A stretch of 64,000 nt of DNA, from positions 6,138,580-6,202,579 of the forward strand of contig BFEA01000006.1 of assembly GCA_003427395.1 (NCBI GenBank), in the 5' to 3' direction. The notes beneath the pieces were generated by a model. That model made no database searches and was not told the origin of the DNA. It saw only the letters and a list, made by a program, of their open reading frames with translations. This stretch comes from Chara braunii. Its lineage: Eukaryota; Streptophyta; Charophyceae; Charales; Characeae. This document shows, in pieces, positions 1-11,880 of the stretch (positions are counted from its first letter, which is position 1; every line of letters begins with the position of its first letter). A program made the translations under genes and the position numbers.

Positions 1-570
1 CCATACGATCATAGGTAATGCCAGAAATAGATTTATCCTACCTAAAATAAGGATGTGCGGCTCTAAAGCCTCATGATTCAGTGCCTATGTGGCTGGTAAG
101 GGTAGCTGGGTCAAGTGCGCGATGTGGTATGAGAAGGAAGGGGCAGTCCAACGGCCAGGCGTGACCGTCACTGGTTAGGGATACCAATTTGTATGCTGGG
201 AGAGCAGCGGGGCAAAAACTCGTCTTAGAGAAGAGCAACTCCTTCTACAGACGTAGAAGGAGCTAGCCCAATATGATATGATGTCGGAGTTTCACCCTGG
301 AGACTGAGGGATTGAGTTCGAAGCGCCCTACTATAGGTTAGTTCTTTTTTAACAGAAGCATATGGGAGTGGTTAATCTTAACTGCGCGATTGTTGAAATC
401 TCACAACTAAGATCAGCCACGCGAATTCAAAGTGGCCCCCGTGCAAGGATGACACACATGAATCGAGAAATGGTCCGAACTTTTTATGGGACCTGTATTT
501 CAACAGTTCGTCGGTGCGCCACGAGGGCGCATGAAACTGAAACGTTGTCAACTGCATTGGTTCTGCAGAG
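1..570. other. Noncoding, hairpin with CTAGC flank
   Basis: I see no gene here. At 239-262 there is a perfect 10-bp hairpin, CTCCTTCTAC-agac-GTAGAAGGAG, followed by CTAGCCC. The same design (variable CTCC..GGAG stem followed by CTAGCYC) recurs twice near 16.8-16.9 kb, so this is probably a member of a dispersed repeat family. A B-box-like word, GAGTTCGAAGC, lies about 50 bp downstream, so tRNA-derived (SINE) ancestry is possible but unproven. Confidence 0.5.
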
Positions 571-870
571 GGGCCTTTCTCGGCCGCGTCATGCAGGATT
601 TTGCAGGATTTCGTCGCAGAGCATTGCCGCTCTGGTCGAGTGCGCCAACCATACCTCTCGCAAACCCCTACAACATGATAGAGTCACACGAGGTACAACT
701 TACCTCCACCCGTGAGAGTTGTAACCATCCCTTTGGTGGACGTATCCCCGCCGAGCTATCGAACCACATGCGGAGGCTTTCCGTATGCAATCACAAAGGT
801 AGCCCGACCGAGGGCGTTTCTCGTTCACTATAGCATAGGGGGTGTGCGAGGTTAACGCCTGAATCAGAAC
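570..870 (+). repeat. Dispersed repeat A, copy 1
   Basis: This stretch aligns by eye with 6230-6560. Both share, in the same order, CGTC(A)TGCAGGAT-like words, CGAGGTACAACTTACCT, a CCACCC block, GGACGTATCCC or GGCGTATCCC, CACATGCGRAGGCTTT, CGACCGAGGG and TATAGCATA-like ends. The copies have diverged by many substitutions and indels. The 115- and 117-residue ORFs across it have no recognisable domain and are not conserved between the copies, so I treat the repeat as noncoding. Confidence 0.65.
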
Positions 871-1650
871 CGTGCACAAATCGTCGCCCGAGGCGCTGAT
901 CTCTCAAACGCGACCCTACGTCGATCGACTAGGACGGTTAAATCTAACCACATGATACATCTCACGACTAGGATTTATACTAAGTCGGATATGAACTCAA
1001 GATAAACCGCGACAAAATTTTAACTAACTATTTAGATTTGTACAAATTTCGGCAACGCTTCCCGTAGAGAAAATACCTTTGCAAAATTTATAAAAAGTTA
1101 AATACAAATCACAAAGTAACTCTGACTTCACAAAGCTAAGTTTTGTATAACTCCTTGCTGTAGTAAAAATTTGGGCAGTATCTTCTTCAAAGAAGTAAAT
1201 TACCTAAATTTATACTAAGTCATATATAAACTCAGAAAAAAATCGAACTTTGTAAAAAACAAATGTGACTAACTCCTTGGATTTGCAGAAATTTTGGGCA
1301 GCATTTTTTTTAGCGAAAATATCTCTTCAAGATTTATACAAAGCCAATCATAAGAAATAAACTTATCTCATAAGGTGCTAAAATTTAATCTGAGTATGAA
1401 AAATAAACTTAGTTAAGAAAATGCAGAAATTGTGCTAACTCCTATAATTCCTGCACATGGCGAGCATCTAAAGCAACTACCTATCAAAGTTAAGGCTCAG
1501 AATAAATAGAGATATGTCTCAACCACATGCAAGTCCATACCACAATGACTAGATACTCTCACAAAAACCTCAAAAACCCTAAGTTATTTTCACCTAAGTA
1601 GTTCATCGTCTTTCAGTTAGATAAACCCCAATACCCTAGCTTGGTCTAAG
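870..1650. other. AT-rich noncoding stretch
   Basis: The sequence is AT-rich with many stop codons in every frame and no recognisable gene. Short phrases recur in diverged form, such as a 'ttatactaagtc' word near 975 and 1208 and 'actaactcc'-type words near 1270 and 1433. This suggests an old decayed tandem repeat. Confidence 0.4.
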
Positions 1651-1654
1651 AAAA

Positions 1655-2001
1655 GTTAAGCCAAACCGAAGCCATATCGCTTAACCTTTTGCCTTTGTAT
1701 ACACAAAATAAAGGGCAAAACTATTTTTCTCTTCATTAGGCAGTTAACTAGACCAAATCGAAGTCACATTGTCTAGTCTTGCTAAATGTTAAGTATCCAA
1801 GTTATAACAACCCTCTGAACCTCTTAATCTTTATAAGACTGAGGCTGAGCCAAACCGATGCCACATTGTTGAGTCCTCCTTTAGGTTACATTCTTTATAT
1901 TAACAATTAAATATTATCTTCATATTTTGTGATAAGTTATAATCAGACCAAACCGAAGCCGGATTGTCTGACTAACTTGTTTAATAAATAAATCATAAAT
2001 G

Positions 2002-2052
<51 letters not shown>

Positions 2053-2505
2053 CATATTCTTAGGTTTCTCGTTTCGTGCGCGAAGTCAGACTAAACTTAT
2101 CCGAGGACACATTGCTTAGTTTTCAGTTCAAACCTTGCGTCGAAAAAAACAAGTAGTTGGATCTGACCGAAGTCACATTACCCAACTCTTAAACCCTTTC
2201 AACAAACAAATCACCACAAGAACAACAACCAAACATGACAGAAGCCACATTGTCGAGTTGGAGTAAATAACATAACAACATAACATAGTTAGCTAAGTCA
2301 AACTAAATCCAGATTGCCTAGCTGCATAAATGACAATTTACAGGGGTACGATAATCAAACTTGACCGAAGTCACATGGTCTGTCGTCAAGAAGATACGAC
2401 AATACAACAACCAAGCCTGACCGAAGTCGTATTGTTTGAATGTAAAAAAAATAAACCATCAATATTACAACAACTACACCTGAACGAAGACACATTGCCT
2501 AGTTG
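1655..2505 (+). repeat. Hairpin array 1: conserved loop, variable stems
   Basis: About eleven copies of a short motif close to CCGAAGYCACATTG are spaced roughly 55-190 bp apart. Most are enclosed by complementary arms that differ from copy to copy. Examples: GTTAAG/CTTAAC (1655-1660, 1680-1685), ACTAGAC/GTCTAGT (1747-1753, 1771-1777), TCAGAC/GTCTGA (1943-1948, 1966-1971), ACTAA/TTAGT (2090-2094, 2116-2120), AGTTGG/CCAACT (2155-2160, 2182-2187), AGCTA/TAGCT (2291-2295, 2319-2323), CAAGC/GTTTG (2412-2416, 2434-2438) and CAACTA/TAGTTG (2471-2476, 2500-2505). Copies near 1851, 2231 and 2361 pair poorly. Loops are about 17-23 nt. No ORF runs through the array. Function unknown. Confidence 0.75.
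2004..2051. repeat. (TA)n microsatellite
   Basis: An uninterrupted TA dinucleotide run of about 48 bp lies inside hairpin array 1. Confidence 0.95.
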
Positions 2506-2519
2506 CAGATGAAACATAA

Positions 2520-5090
2520 ATAAAGAAATAAGACCTAATTAACGCAAGTAGAACCACCTTTCTCCCACCTTCCCCCAATTCATACCTCTTTGGTTTAAGT
2601 TTCAAGCAACAATGCAAAGTAAGATTCATACAGACCTTATTTTCATCTTATCTGACTAAAATTCAAAATGAAACAGTAAAACATAAGGTTGCATGCGTAT
2701 ATTTCAATCAGACTAGAGAGATGTACTCATAGAGGATTTGTGGGGTTACAAAAGGCAGAAAGACGTTTTACCTGACTCTTCCCTGCCTCAAGTACTCCTC
2801 CCGAGTTCTGACAAAGTTCCCCCAATCGGTGGGTGGACCTCCCACAAGGTTTTGCTGCGGTTTTGTGGTTTGTGATCCCACCTTCCACCTTCCTCTCCAA
2901 ACCTCAGACTAGACTTAGAGTAAGAATAGGGAAAAGGAGAAAGGTTAAACCCTTGAGATCCAAGAGAGGGACAACTCAACTCACGCGAGAGGACCCCTTC
3001 AATGCCCGAGGACCCCGCAATTGCAGCCAAAACGCAGTGACCACAATCCAAACTGTGGTCTAGGTGAAGTAAGGGCGACCCTTAGAAGACTTGGAAGTTA
3101 AAAGACCGCAATGGCTCTACCAAACTCGTATCAACTGCCGTCCAACTCGCAGCACGCCGATTGCCCTGACGAATCTGCAACTATGAAGCTTGAATAAAAC
3201 ACCTTCTCTGCCCCTCTGCGCTCGATTCTAAGAACAGGTGGAATGCAATCAATACGCCTCAATACTACGCCGCGACAAAGCTTATCCAATGTACAACAAC
3301 GTATAGCATCCGTGAACGACAAATATGGTCACCACTTCTATCCACTAGGCGAGCGGCCGACAACTCTCGTGAATAATAGATGCGCAAGCGCCAAGGGACC
3401 TAGCGATGAAGATGCATGTGGATTGCTTTGATAATGACGAAAGTCGGGATAGCAAAATCACATAAGCACTTTGACAACTAAGCCACTAACATAGTTGAGT
3501 AGCTACAGTTCAAACTGAAGACGATTGACAGACAACAGGTTGGTTGTTGTGCACACCGAACATTAGATTATAAGGATTCGCAGCCCAACAAAATTTTGTT
3601 TCAATAACTCAAAAATTAAACCTCAACTGGTCCGTCAACTCGGCACTGGCTTGAGTAGCCGACCCTGACATCACTGGTCTCGTTTGCTTTGTCGAGCTAA
3701 CTGGATGAAGCACCTCATCAACTACGACCGACCATGCCTTAACAGTCCATCATGATCGCCCCACCTTCTCTGCGAACACTTTTCTTCATAAGACATAACT
3801 ATTTTACTGTGGTCGCCGCTCATTTAGAACTCACATATGAAATTCAGCAGTTCATGTGTGCATCAGTTGAGCGGTCTGCCGATGTGCAATATGAAACGGA
3901 CCCTCCCACAAGAACACGGTGTAGGACCTCACCCTGTTAGACTTTCGAGCCTGAGTTCACCCATCTATGGTCCCAGCTGGCTCAACTTCGCCCACACTCA
4001 TGATCAGGGCGTGGAGGCATTCGTCACAAGGTCATCCTCACTTAGTGCTTTGATATGGATGGGGATAGACCATCGAGTGAGAGAGCTTTGACATTAGGGA
4101 TGTAGCTAAATTTTCTCACCAGGGGACAATTTTGTGAATCATTCGCAAGTGTCATTTTCTCGACACTTTGTCGTTTTCTCATGCAATTGTTCCTTCCAAT
4201 ACACAGGTAGTTAAGAGGCCCTTTGAAAACTCGTTCTTCTATTATGCGCAGGCCAACCGTCATTCTTGGGCCACACATTCATTCATTATAGCAACGGTCA
4301 TAGGGCTTCATTGAGGTAGGAGACGCCCCTCTTCCCTCTTAGCCGGTCTACGCATTAGCTCTCGTAGTCTCCCATATCATGCATCATGTTTGTTGCTTCC
4401 TTAAACGTTGCTTAGTTTTTTCGGGGTTCCCACTCGTCGACTCATAGGACTTGGCGGTCGTCTCGACCGTCTGACACTTTGGCACACTTCAACTATACAC
4501 GCCATCCTTTTTCCTTTTTTTCAGTACTCGAGGCTACATGCACAAAAGGTCTCATTCATAGGCAAAGGTTACGTTCACAACCGCTTAGCTTTTATCCCTC
4601 TTTCCTTTTTGCCGCCCGACATATCCGGGTTAAGTCAAACTCAAGAGATCTTAAAGTCGCTCACATGCACACTCAAGACAAGACACAAGCAAATACAGTC
4701 CCCATTTGGGATCAACACATAATCCCTCCTCCATTACTAATTCTCTTTATCCTTGCGTTCTCTTCCTGTCATTTTCTTTCTTTGTTCATGCCACTCTCTT
4801 TTCTTAGTCAAACTGTCGGGTTTCGGGTTGAGTCACCTAACCTCTCTTTTACTTTAACAATTCTCTCCAGCCCCTCTTGGACTTGTCAACCTTCAAACTC
4901 CTCAAACACTTTTCTTTCTTTTCTTCTTGGTGTCAAACGAGACCGACAACCCTCCCTTTGCCCTCTTCTTCCACCAAGTGAGATCAAGGTTCTTTCACCG
5001 TCTGTACCCTTGCAATGCAACAAGTGAGTGAAGGAAGGGTTAGTTGCCTGCCAAGAGGAAAGGGGAGAGAGGGTAAGGGTTGACCTTGAG
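2520..5090. other. No recognisable gene
   Basis: This is a 2.6-kb stretch with only short unsupported ORFs. The longest, about 182 codons at 4479-5027, is Ser/Phe/Leu-rich and lies in pyrimidine-rich sequence with no domain, so I do not call it. Composition is ordinary, and I see no tRNA, rRNA or mobile-element signature. Confidence 0.5.
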
Positions 5091-5106
5091 CCTTGGAAGA
5101 GGAGGA

Positions 5107-5290
<184 letters not shown>

Positions 5291-5390
5291 CCCCGTAAGC
5301 CTAACCCAACCTACCCTTTACTTGTCCTACCGTCATACCTATGAGTCCTTTAACGATTTGTTGCCTTATATGCCTTGGACCATGGTATTG

Positions 5391-6190
5391 GGTGGATGGA
5401 GGAGGTGTAGGTGGAAGAAGGTGAGAAGGTGTTTGGCTATGGTGAATGGGTGAAGGAGGTGAAGGTGAAAGAAGATGTGAAGGTACTTGGCTGTGGCGGA
5501 AGGGTGAAGGAAGTGGAGGTGGATGAAGGTGTGAAGATACTTAACTATGGTGGGTGGGTGAAGGAGGTGGAGGTGGAAGCAGGTGTGAAGGTACTTGACT
5601 ATGGTGGGTGGGTGAAGGAGGTGGAGGTGAAAGAAGGTGTGAAGGTACTTGGCTATGGCGGATAGGTGAAGGAGGTAGAGGTGAAAGAAGGTGTGAAAGT
5701 ACTTGGCTATGGCGGATGGGTGAAGGAGGTGGAGGTGGAAGAAGGTGTGAAGGTACTTCGCCATGGTGGATGGGTGAAGGAGGTGGAGGTGATAGTAGGT
5801 GTGAAGTTACTTGGCTATGGTGGATGAGTGAAGGAAGTGGAGGTGAAAGAAGGTGTGAAGGTACTTGGCTATGGTGGATGGGTGAAGGAGGTGGAGGTGG
5901 AATAGGATGTGAAGGTACTTGGCGATGGTGGATGAGTGAAGGAGGTGGAGGTGTGAAGGTCATTAACTATGGTGGATGAGTGAAGGAGGTGGAGGTGGAA
6001 GAAGGTGTGAAGGTACTTGGCTATGGTGGATGAGTGAAGGAGGTGGAGGTGGAAGAAGGTGTGCAGGTACTTGGTTGTGGCGGATGAGTGAAGGAGGTGG
6101 AGGTGAAAAGTACGAAGGTACTTGAATATGGTGGATGGGTGAAGGAGGTGGGGGTGAAAGAAAGTATGAAGGTACTTGAATATGGTGGTT
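5391..6190. repeat. 54-bp minisatellite, about 14 copies
   Basis: Tandem units of about 54 bp (unit starts near 5473, 5528, 5582 and 5636) contain words like GTGAAGGTACTTGGCTATGG and GAAGGAGGTGGAGGTG. Later units vary by substitutions and short deletions, for example near 5950 and 6100. Because 54 is divisible by three, long ORFs of 18-residue repeats appear on both strands (for example 5366-5764 and 5541-5963 minus, 5608-5979 plus). With open frames on both strands and no other domain, I call it noncoding. Confidence 0.9.
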
Positions 6191-6229
6191 CCTAAGCTTC
6201 CGGTCTTCATGTGCTCATGTTGTCGCGCG

Positions 6230-6560
6230 CGGCGGTTCCTCGCCCTGATGGGGAACGCTGAACCTCACGGTCGTGTCACGCAGGATGTTTTGTTTGAAAA
6301 GAATCAGTCACCACTCCGACCGTGCGCGCGTGCTATACCTCTCACGACGCCCTGCGATGTCGCGAGGTACAACTTACCTCTACCCAAGGTGCTGTCACCA
6401 CCCTTAGGTAGGCGTATCCCTGCTGAGTTATCGGCCCACATGCGAAGGCTTTTACATGCCTTTGTAGAGGTAGGTCGACCGAGGGGGTTTTCTCGATCGT
6501 TGTAGCATAACACGGGGTACGCGCGGAAAGATGCCTATAACTGACCCGTTAGATATCCTG
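6230..6560 (+). repeat. Dispersed repeat A, copy 2
   Basis: Second copy of the repeat at 570-870, in the same orientation. It begins directly after the 54-bp minisatellite. Matching anchors include GAGGTACAACTTACCT, GGCGTATCCC, CACATGCGAAGGCTTT and GACCGAGGG. No domain is found in the ORFs on either strand. Confidence 0.65.
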
Positions 6561-7780
6561 GTCGAACTTTTAGAAGACCTTTTATTTCCGCTTCTCCTTC
6601 CAAAACATATTATTCTTCTAATCACTGCAATTAAAGTACTTATCAAACAATTTCACTACCAAGGACACTTTATTTTACTTAACATATGACGGAACATCAG
6701 ATAGTATAAAAGTTATATAAGACTGATAATGAATATGAAGGTATTACCGTTGAGAACCCTTCCCACTTTCACAAGTGCAATGTGTCCAAGACTCTTCAAC
6801 AGATCAGGTCCAATTCAATCAAAACTCATGAACCAAACAGCAAAATAATGAAAAGATAATTCACATGTCATGTACTAACGACGTCAACCATCAATCCACA
6901 CCTCAGACATTGTCCCTCACTGCCTAAGCCATGTATGACAGCGCTATCTTTCCTGAGACCTAAGCCCTGCCCCCTCACATTTCTTCAAAGGACCCTTGAG
7001 AGTGACTAGGATCATTTAGGCAATGACCACAGGTGACAGTTTTACTGACGACAGGGTTTGACTTAGACGTGGGTATCAAGTCAAGGGGGAAAAGTTGAAT
7101 CAGCAACGACCGACCTGTTATCGAGTGATAACAGAAAATTGAGTCCTTTACGTAGGACTTCTCCTTCAATTGCAGTAGACCAAAACATAGACCTGCACAC
7201 GCACAGGTCAACAAGGATTTAACACCCCCACTCATTTTCTCACATATTGATATCTAAGGGTCAACCCCTTAGATCTGGTCTGTGAGTTTTTGGATCAACA
7301 TCCCAAAGTCTAATCCCTTAGTTTCTATCTACTCTAAGTCGTCCGTCACCTCTCCTCCTTTTGTTCAAGGAGTCTCTTGCCTATGTCCTAAGTTGTCTAG
7401 GGAAACTCTTATTTCCCTTACTTTCAATCCTTGCATTTTCTCTCATAAGGATAAGCACACCTTTTCTGGTGTTTTCGAGATAGTCTGGTCGAGATCAACT
7501 CATGCCAGTGGCGGTTTCTCCAATGAACTGAGGCTACACGGGGTGTCTTCTTTCGCTAATTCTTTTTACCCGCAGTATTCGCCTTCTTCTCTACTTCTTT
7601 TTAGAACATTCGGAGTCACTCCCGCTGAAGCACTCCCTTTCCCCTTCTTCTCTTCGTTCCACGAGAGTACTGAACCACTCTTCAAAGTCCATGCAGTCCT
7701 CAGGCAATCAAGCAATTCAAACAATCTTGTGCAATCGTCCGGATAACTCACAGAGGAGTATCTCTTTATTAGTTAAAACA
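6560..7780. other. No recognisable gene
   Basis: One ORF of 154 codons (7282-7746) covers part of this stretch, but it is Ser/Phe-rich, shows no domain and has no splice or initiation context I would trust. I see no RNA gene or element terminus. Confidence 0.45.
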
Positions 7781-7784
7781 GTTA

Positions 7785-8790
7785 GTTGAGAGGTTCTTGT
7801 GGAAGCATCTCAACACTCCTTCCAATGTCCACGAACATTCCAGATTCAGGTAGCAATACGAAATGCAAGTTAGTAATAGGTGATCTTCACGGAAGCCTCT
7901 TATTACTCCTTGATCAAAACCCAGCCTATCCTCAAAAAGTGTAATAGAGTAACCCTACGGGAGTCACTCTACTACTTTCTCCGATTCAGACGAGCCAGGA
8001 TTAAGTTAGTAACCTCATACAAACACCAGGTCCTCCCTTTGCTGGAGTATCTTATTGAACCTGTTAAGATAGAGTCAAGCAAGCAATAGGATGATCCCAC
8101 GGGAGCCTCCCATATCCTGCTTCAATGTTAAATAAATAGATAGTTAGTACTTATTTATATCATTCATCAGTCATACCCAAACAAAAAGTAAGGTTACTCA
8201 CCCGGGAATATCCCTCTACTGTTCAAACACAATCACCTCATTTCCTTCCCCCCGTTAGTTGATCCCCAGATCAAACAAGTATTAGGATAACCCTCCCGGG
8301 AGTTATTCTACTACCAGTTCGATGCGTAGGAGATCAGTCAAACAACTCTTGGTTGAGTCGTCCTGACCGTTCATCTACCTTGACTATGCGTCGTAAATGA
8401 GCAATAGGTATGCCGATTCCTACGGGAAGTCGGACAGACCGTCCCAGACTTGGGAGTTCGTGTACTCACACGGTGAATACTTTTTCAAATCTGGTCAGAT
8501 CATCGATAGGAGAGCCCCATGGGAGCCTCCTACTACCTTCGCTTTTATCAGTCATTGAAGATATGTACCCCACGGGAGTACCGGATTATCTCTTAGATCT
8601 AGCCTGCAAGTCAACAGAGAAGACGCACGACACATTTCTGTTACCAACGCCGAAATCAAACAGACATTTCATCAAATTGTCACTTTAGTCAGATGAATGA
8701 CAGGGTAACTTTGCACGGCGAGTACCCCGTCATCCATCTTAGTTAGCTCATGCAAGCAGTGTGACGACCCCCTGGGAGCCTCCATCACAT
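7785..8790 (+). repeat. Hairpin array 2: GGGAG loop, variable stems
   Basis: Eleven hairpins at roughly 70-150 bp intervals have loops close to CCCACGGGAGCC and different stems. Clear ones: GTTGAGA/TCTCAAC (7785-7791, 7808-7814), AGTAATA/TATTACT (7872-7878, 7901-7907), a 10-bp stem with one mismatch (7941-7950, 7966-7975), AGGAT/ATCCT (8088-8092, 8114-8118), a 13-bp stem with one mismatch and one GU (8279-8291, 8302-8314), TAGGAG/CTCCTA (8507-8512, 8527-8532), GTAC/GTAC with outer GATA/TATC (8560-8590), an 11-bp stem with one mismatch (8697-8707, 8723-8733) and TGTGA/TCACA (8760-8764, 8785-8789). Loop sequence differs from array 1. No protein reading frame explains it. Confidence 0.8.
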
Positions 8791-8799
8791 GACTTTGTC

Positions 8800-9940
8800 T
8801 CTCAAACCCAAACAAACTAGGTTCCTTTTCGGTTCTCCTAGGTTCTTTCCTTTCATCCGGCAGAATTCTTACTTCAATCGTATACCCTTTTTCATTTCGA
8901 TACACTTTAGTCATGAAGAAAGTACAAACAGTATCTCACACACCCATACATGCAATCCAGTAGAAGGTTGTAGCTTGTATGGGTATACGGGAATGGAATA
9001 AAGATGCGTACCTTATGGTTCCCTGCCTCCAGAGTTCCTTTTGAACTTCGACAGAGCTCCCACAATCGCCCTGTTGTACTTGCCTGTTTAGTTATCCTTC
9101 TTCACAGAGTAGATTTTCAATGCAGAGAGATCATACCACTTCAAATAGTTGTGGAAACATAGGGAAATGAGGGGGTTAGAACACGGAAGAATGGGGAAGG
9201 ATGGAGGAGGTAGGCACTATCACACGGTGACAATGTCTCTCTCCTCTCCAGTGCCCCATACTTTTCATATTCTGATCCACTCCATTACCTTCAATAACAT
9301 TATGATAACAATGATAATGATTGTAATAATATTTTCCTGGACATATATGAGAAAAAAAAAAAGGAAATGAGGGGATTAGATCAAAGAGAGAACAAAGAAG
9401 GATGGAGATAGGCATTGTCACATGGTGACGATGTTTCTCTCTGGTACCTCATGCTTTCCCTCTACATCTGATCCGCCTCCTTACCCATGATGCTGACCAA
9501 TGAATGAAAGTAAATAACAATGACAACAACCATAAATTCGCATTTCAATAAATAATTTATCTTTTCACAAATTAAACGAAAAAGAAAACGTATGAGCCAC
9601 AAAGACCAGTCCATTCGCCCTCTTCGTCACCTTCCTTTCCCTTCTTCTTCTTTCTTCTCTGGCATACATGCACCCCTTTACTTTCGCCACACAGCCCTGG
9701 TCGCAGCAACCCACTCACTCTCCCGCATATGTGTCTCAAGGACCATGTGTGTGATTGATGCCCTGCCTGCCTACAAGACTGTGCAAGCGCATGCGTGTTA
9801 CACTGCATGCCTAACCATAGCCTGTTAACGTCTCGTTGTTTGGCTGTGACGTACGCCACTTAGTGCCCTTGCGTGGAGGTGGTGGGAACGTTGCATCCTA
9901 AGTGACCTGCGGCCCTTACTTATAATGTTGGCCTCACACC
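8800..9940. repeat. Noncoding with a 200-bp direct repeat
   Basis: Two diverged direct copies start near 9162 and 9361, both beginning GGAAATGAGGGG and running through AAGGATGGA, AGGCA, TCACA-GGTGAC and ATGTYTCTCTC words. Nothing else is recognisable. The remaining sequence to 9940 has only short ORFs. Confidence 0.55.
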
Positions 9941-10180
9941 ATGTCTATCCAGGACGCAACCATCCTTGTTTTCGAGCTCAGCTGCCTGCTGCAGTTGCTT
10001 TTTCAGGAAGCGCCCAGGATGAAGCTCAAGCTGAACTTGCAGCAACTGTCTGAGACCTACATCGGAAAATCCAAAGGTAGGGCCCTTCACGAATATTCAG
10101 GCCTGCCTTCACTTAGGGCGGATACGAGGCTAGTTGGGGCCACAAACTGCCGAATCAAAAAACAACATTAACAACGACAA

Positions 10181-10214
10181 CAATAATAATAATAGTGATA
10201 ATAATAATAATAAT
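10181..10214. repeat. (AAT)n microsatellite
   Basis: A short imperfect AAT tract, the first of a series at roughly 1-kb intervals through 16.7 kb. Confidence 0.9.
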
Positions 10215-10737
10215 GCGAGGAATATGATACACCGCAAATCATCTTGGTAATTCACGTAGATGACTAAGTGGTCATGTATGAGCATAGAGCACGAATGCAC
10301 TAAGAATTTACCCAACTAGAGCAATAAAAGAGTAATGAGTCATCATACAAACCCATTAGGCCATACCATTGTAGTATCAAAGTCGCCCTCTCTATCCGAC
10401 GTCCAACGCCTGTCCTACTCTAGTCGACTATCCTACCCATACCTGCGTTCATGCAACAGGCTCACTTTGACCCTCAAACACCAATGTTCACGATGTCAAC
10501 CTCCATAGCCGCCTCCCCTTTCGTGCCTCGTCTCCCCTCTCTTCCTTCCTTCTCACACTTTGTGTGTAAATGTCTCTCCTTCTCTGCGTCACAACGTGTT
10601 CTCTGTGTGTGAGTCTCACTGTTGTTTGTGTGAGCTACACCACTTGTGTATGTAACTGTTTTTGGGCCATTGCGCTGACCCGTGCTTCGGTTTTGCCTTC
10701 CCGTTTTTTTATGCGCACACCCACGACTAGGTGGCGA

Positions 10738-10935
10738 GGTGTACCCATGTCGAGTCAACAATACTCAGTCCCAATCTTACTCAATCCCGTTAGCAATTAT
10801 CGTGAACGACTGCGTGCGCCCAGGCTTGATGGAAAAGAAGGAAATCAGCAGTGGTCAAGAATATAGTCAAGAGGCAGCGGCCGACCATTCATTTTTTCTA
10901 CGCAAGCCATGTGGAAGTGTTGCATGAACGACTTT
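10738..10935 (+). repeat. Repeat B, copy 1
   Basis: Shares an ordered set of words with 11688-11880: GAGTCARCA-ATTCAGTCCC, TCTYACT, a GACTG(C/T)GTG block, GGSCTGATGGAAA, AGTMAAGAGGCAG, CCATTYATT and CGACT-YGTCYG-type ends. The two copies start about 950 bp apart. No domain is recognisable in any frame. Confidence 0.6.
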
Positions 10936-11072
10936 GTGCGAGGTGGTCCGCAGATGTGCCCGACTTCAAAGTGGGTTGAAGGAGACAGTTTAGTCACAGC
11001 GGCCATAGCCGTCATAGTTGTAGACGAGTATGGTGTGTACGTGAAGTAAGAAAGAGAGCAAGTTAGACAGGA

Positions 11073-11094
11073 AATAATAATCATAATAATAATG

Positions 11095-11148
<54 letters not shown>

Positions 11149-11193
11149 GTATTAATAATAATAAAATAGTAATAATAATAATAATGATAATAA

Positions 11194-11250
<57 letters not shown>
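11073..11250. repeat. (AAT)n microsatellite, long
   Basis: About 180 bp of AAT repeats with a few interruptions. It creates spurious poly-Leu, poly-Ile and poly-Asn ORFs. Confidence 0.95.
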
Positions 11251-11254
<4 letters not shown>

Positions 11255-11687
11255 CAATACTCCCAGCCTGAAATGGATTCCACCTCTCGCAGTAGTCGAT
11301 GTAGATCCCAGGGCTCGATCCGTAGTCACCACCTTTCTTGTGTACAGTATCTGTGTAGATCCTGAGAGTCGTACCCGCGGTTTGTGTATTTGTAACAATT
11401 GATAAGTTGTCATATGTTCGTAGGTAATAGGGGTTCAGTCAGTAACCTGTCGTCTGTAGATCTTAGCAGATCCTGGGAGTCGTAGCTGTAAGTCCTCTGA
11501 AGGGTCCAGGTTGCAGCTACTACAGCCCTGAAGTGTCAAGGTCACTGCTGCTACAGTCCTACGAGTCGAGGTCATTAGCTGTTACAGTGTCGAAGGGCCG
11601 AGCCCACAGATTTCTGGAAGGTCTGGAAGTGGCCCTTCAAATGCAGCTCTCAGCAGACCAGAGGCAAGTGAGCAAGTGGTGCAGTCC

Positions 11688-11880
11688 ACCCTTGCTGAGT
11701 CAGCAGCATTCAGTCCCCGTCTCACTTTAGTCCAATCTGCAAGCATCACGTCAGACTGTGTGTACCGCGGGCTGATGGAAAGAGGCAGATCAACAAGATA
11801 CAAAAGTATAAATCAAGAGGCAGTGCCCAACCATTTTATTCCCGCGAAAACTATGCGGAAACGCTGCCTGAGCGACTGCG
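11688..11880 (+). repeat. Repeat B, copy 2
   Basis: Diverged second copy of 10738-10935 (see there), followed directly by a TGTCTG-rich tract. Confidence 0.6.

Noticed and set aside
4479-5027. 182-codon Ser/Phe-rich ORF
   Set aside because: It sits in pyrimidine-rich sequence, without a domain or conserved features.
5366-6210. Repeat proteins on both strands across the 54-bp minisatellite
   Set aside because: All frames are open because the unit is a multiple of three. Units degrade by non-triplet deletions and neither strand has a start or domain context.
11081-11413. Poly-Leu/poly-Asn ORFs over AAT tracts
   Set aside because: These are microsatellite translation artefacts; the same occurs at 12213-12653 and 13003-13277.
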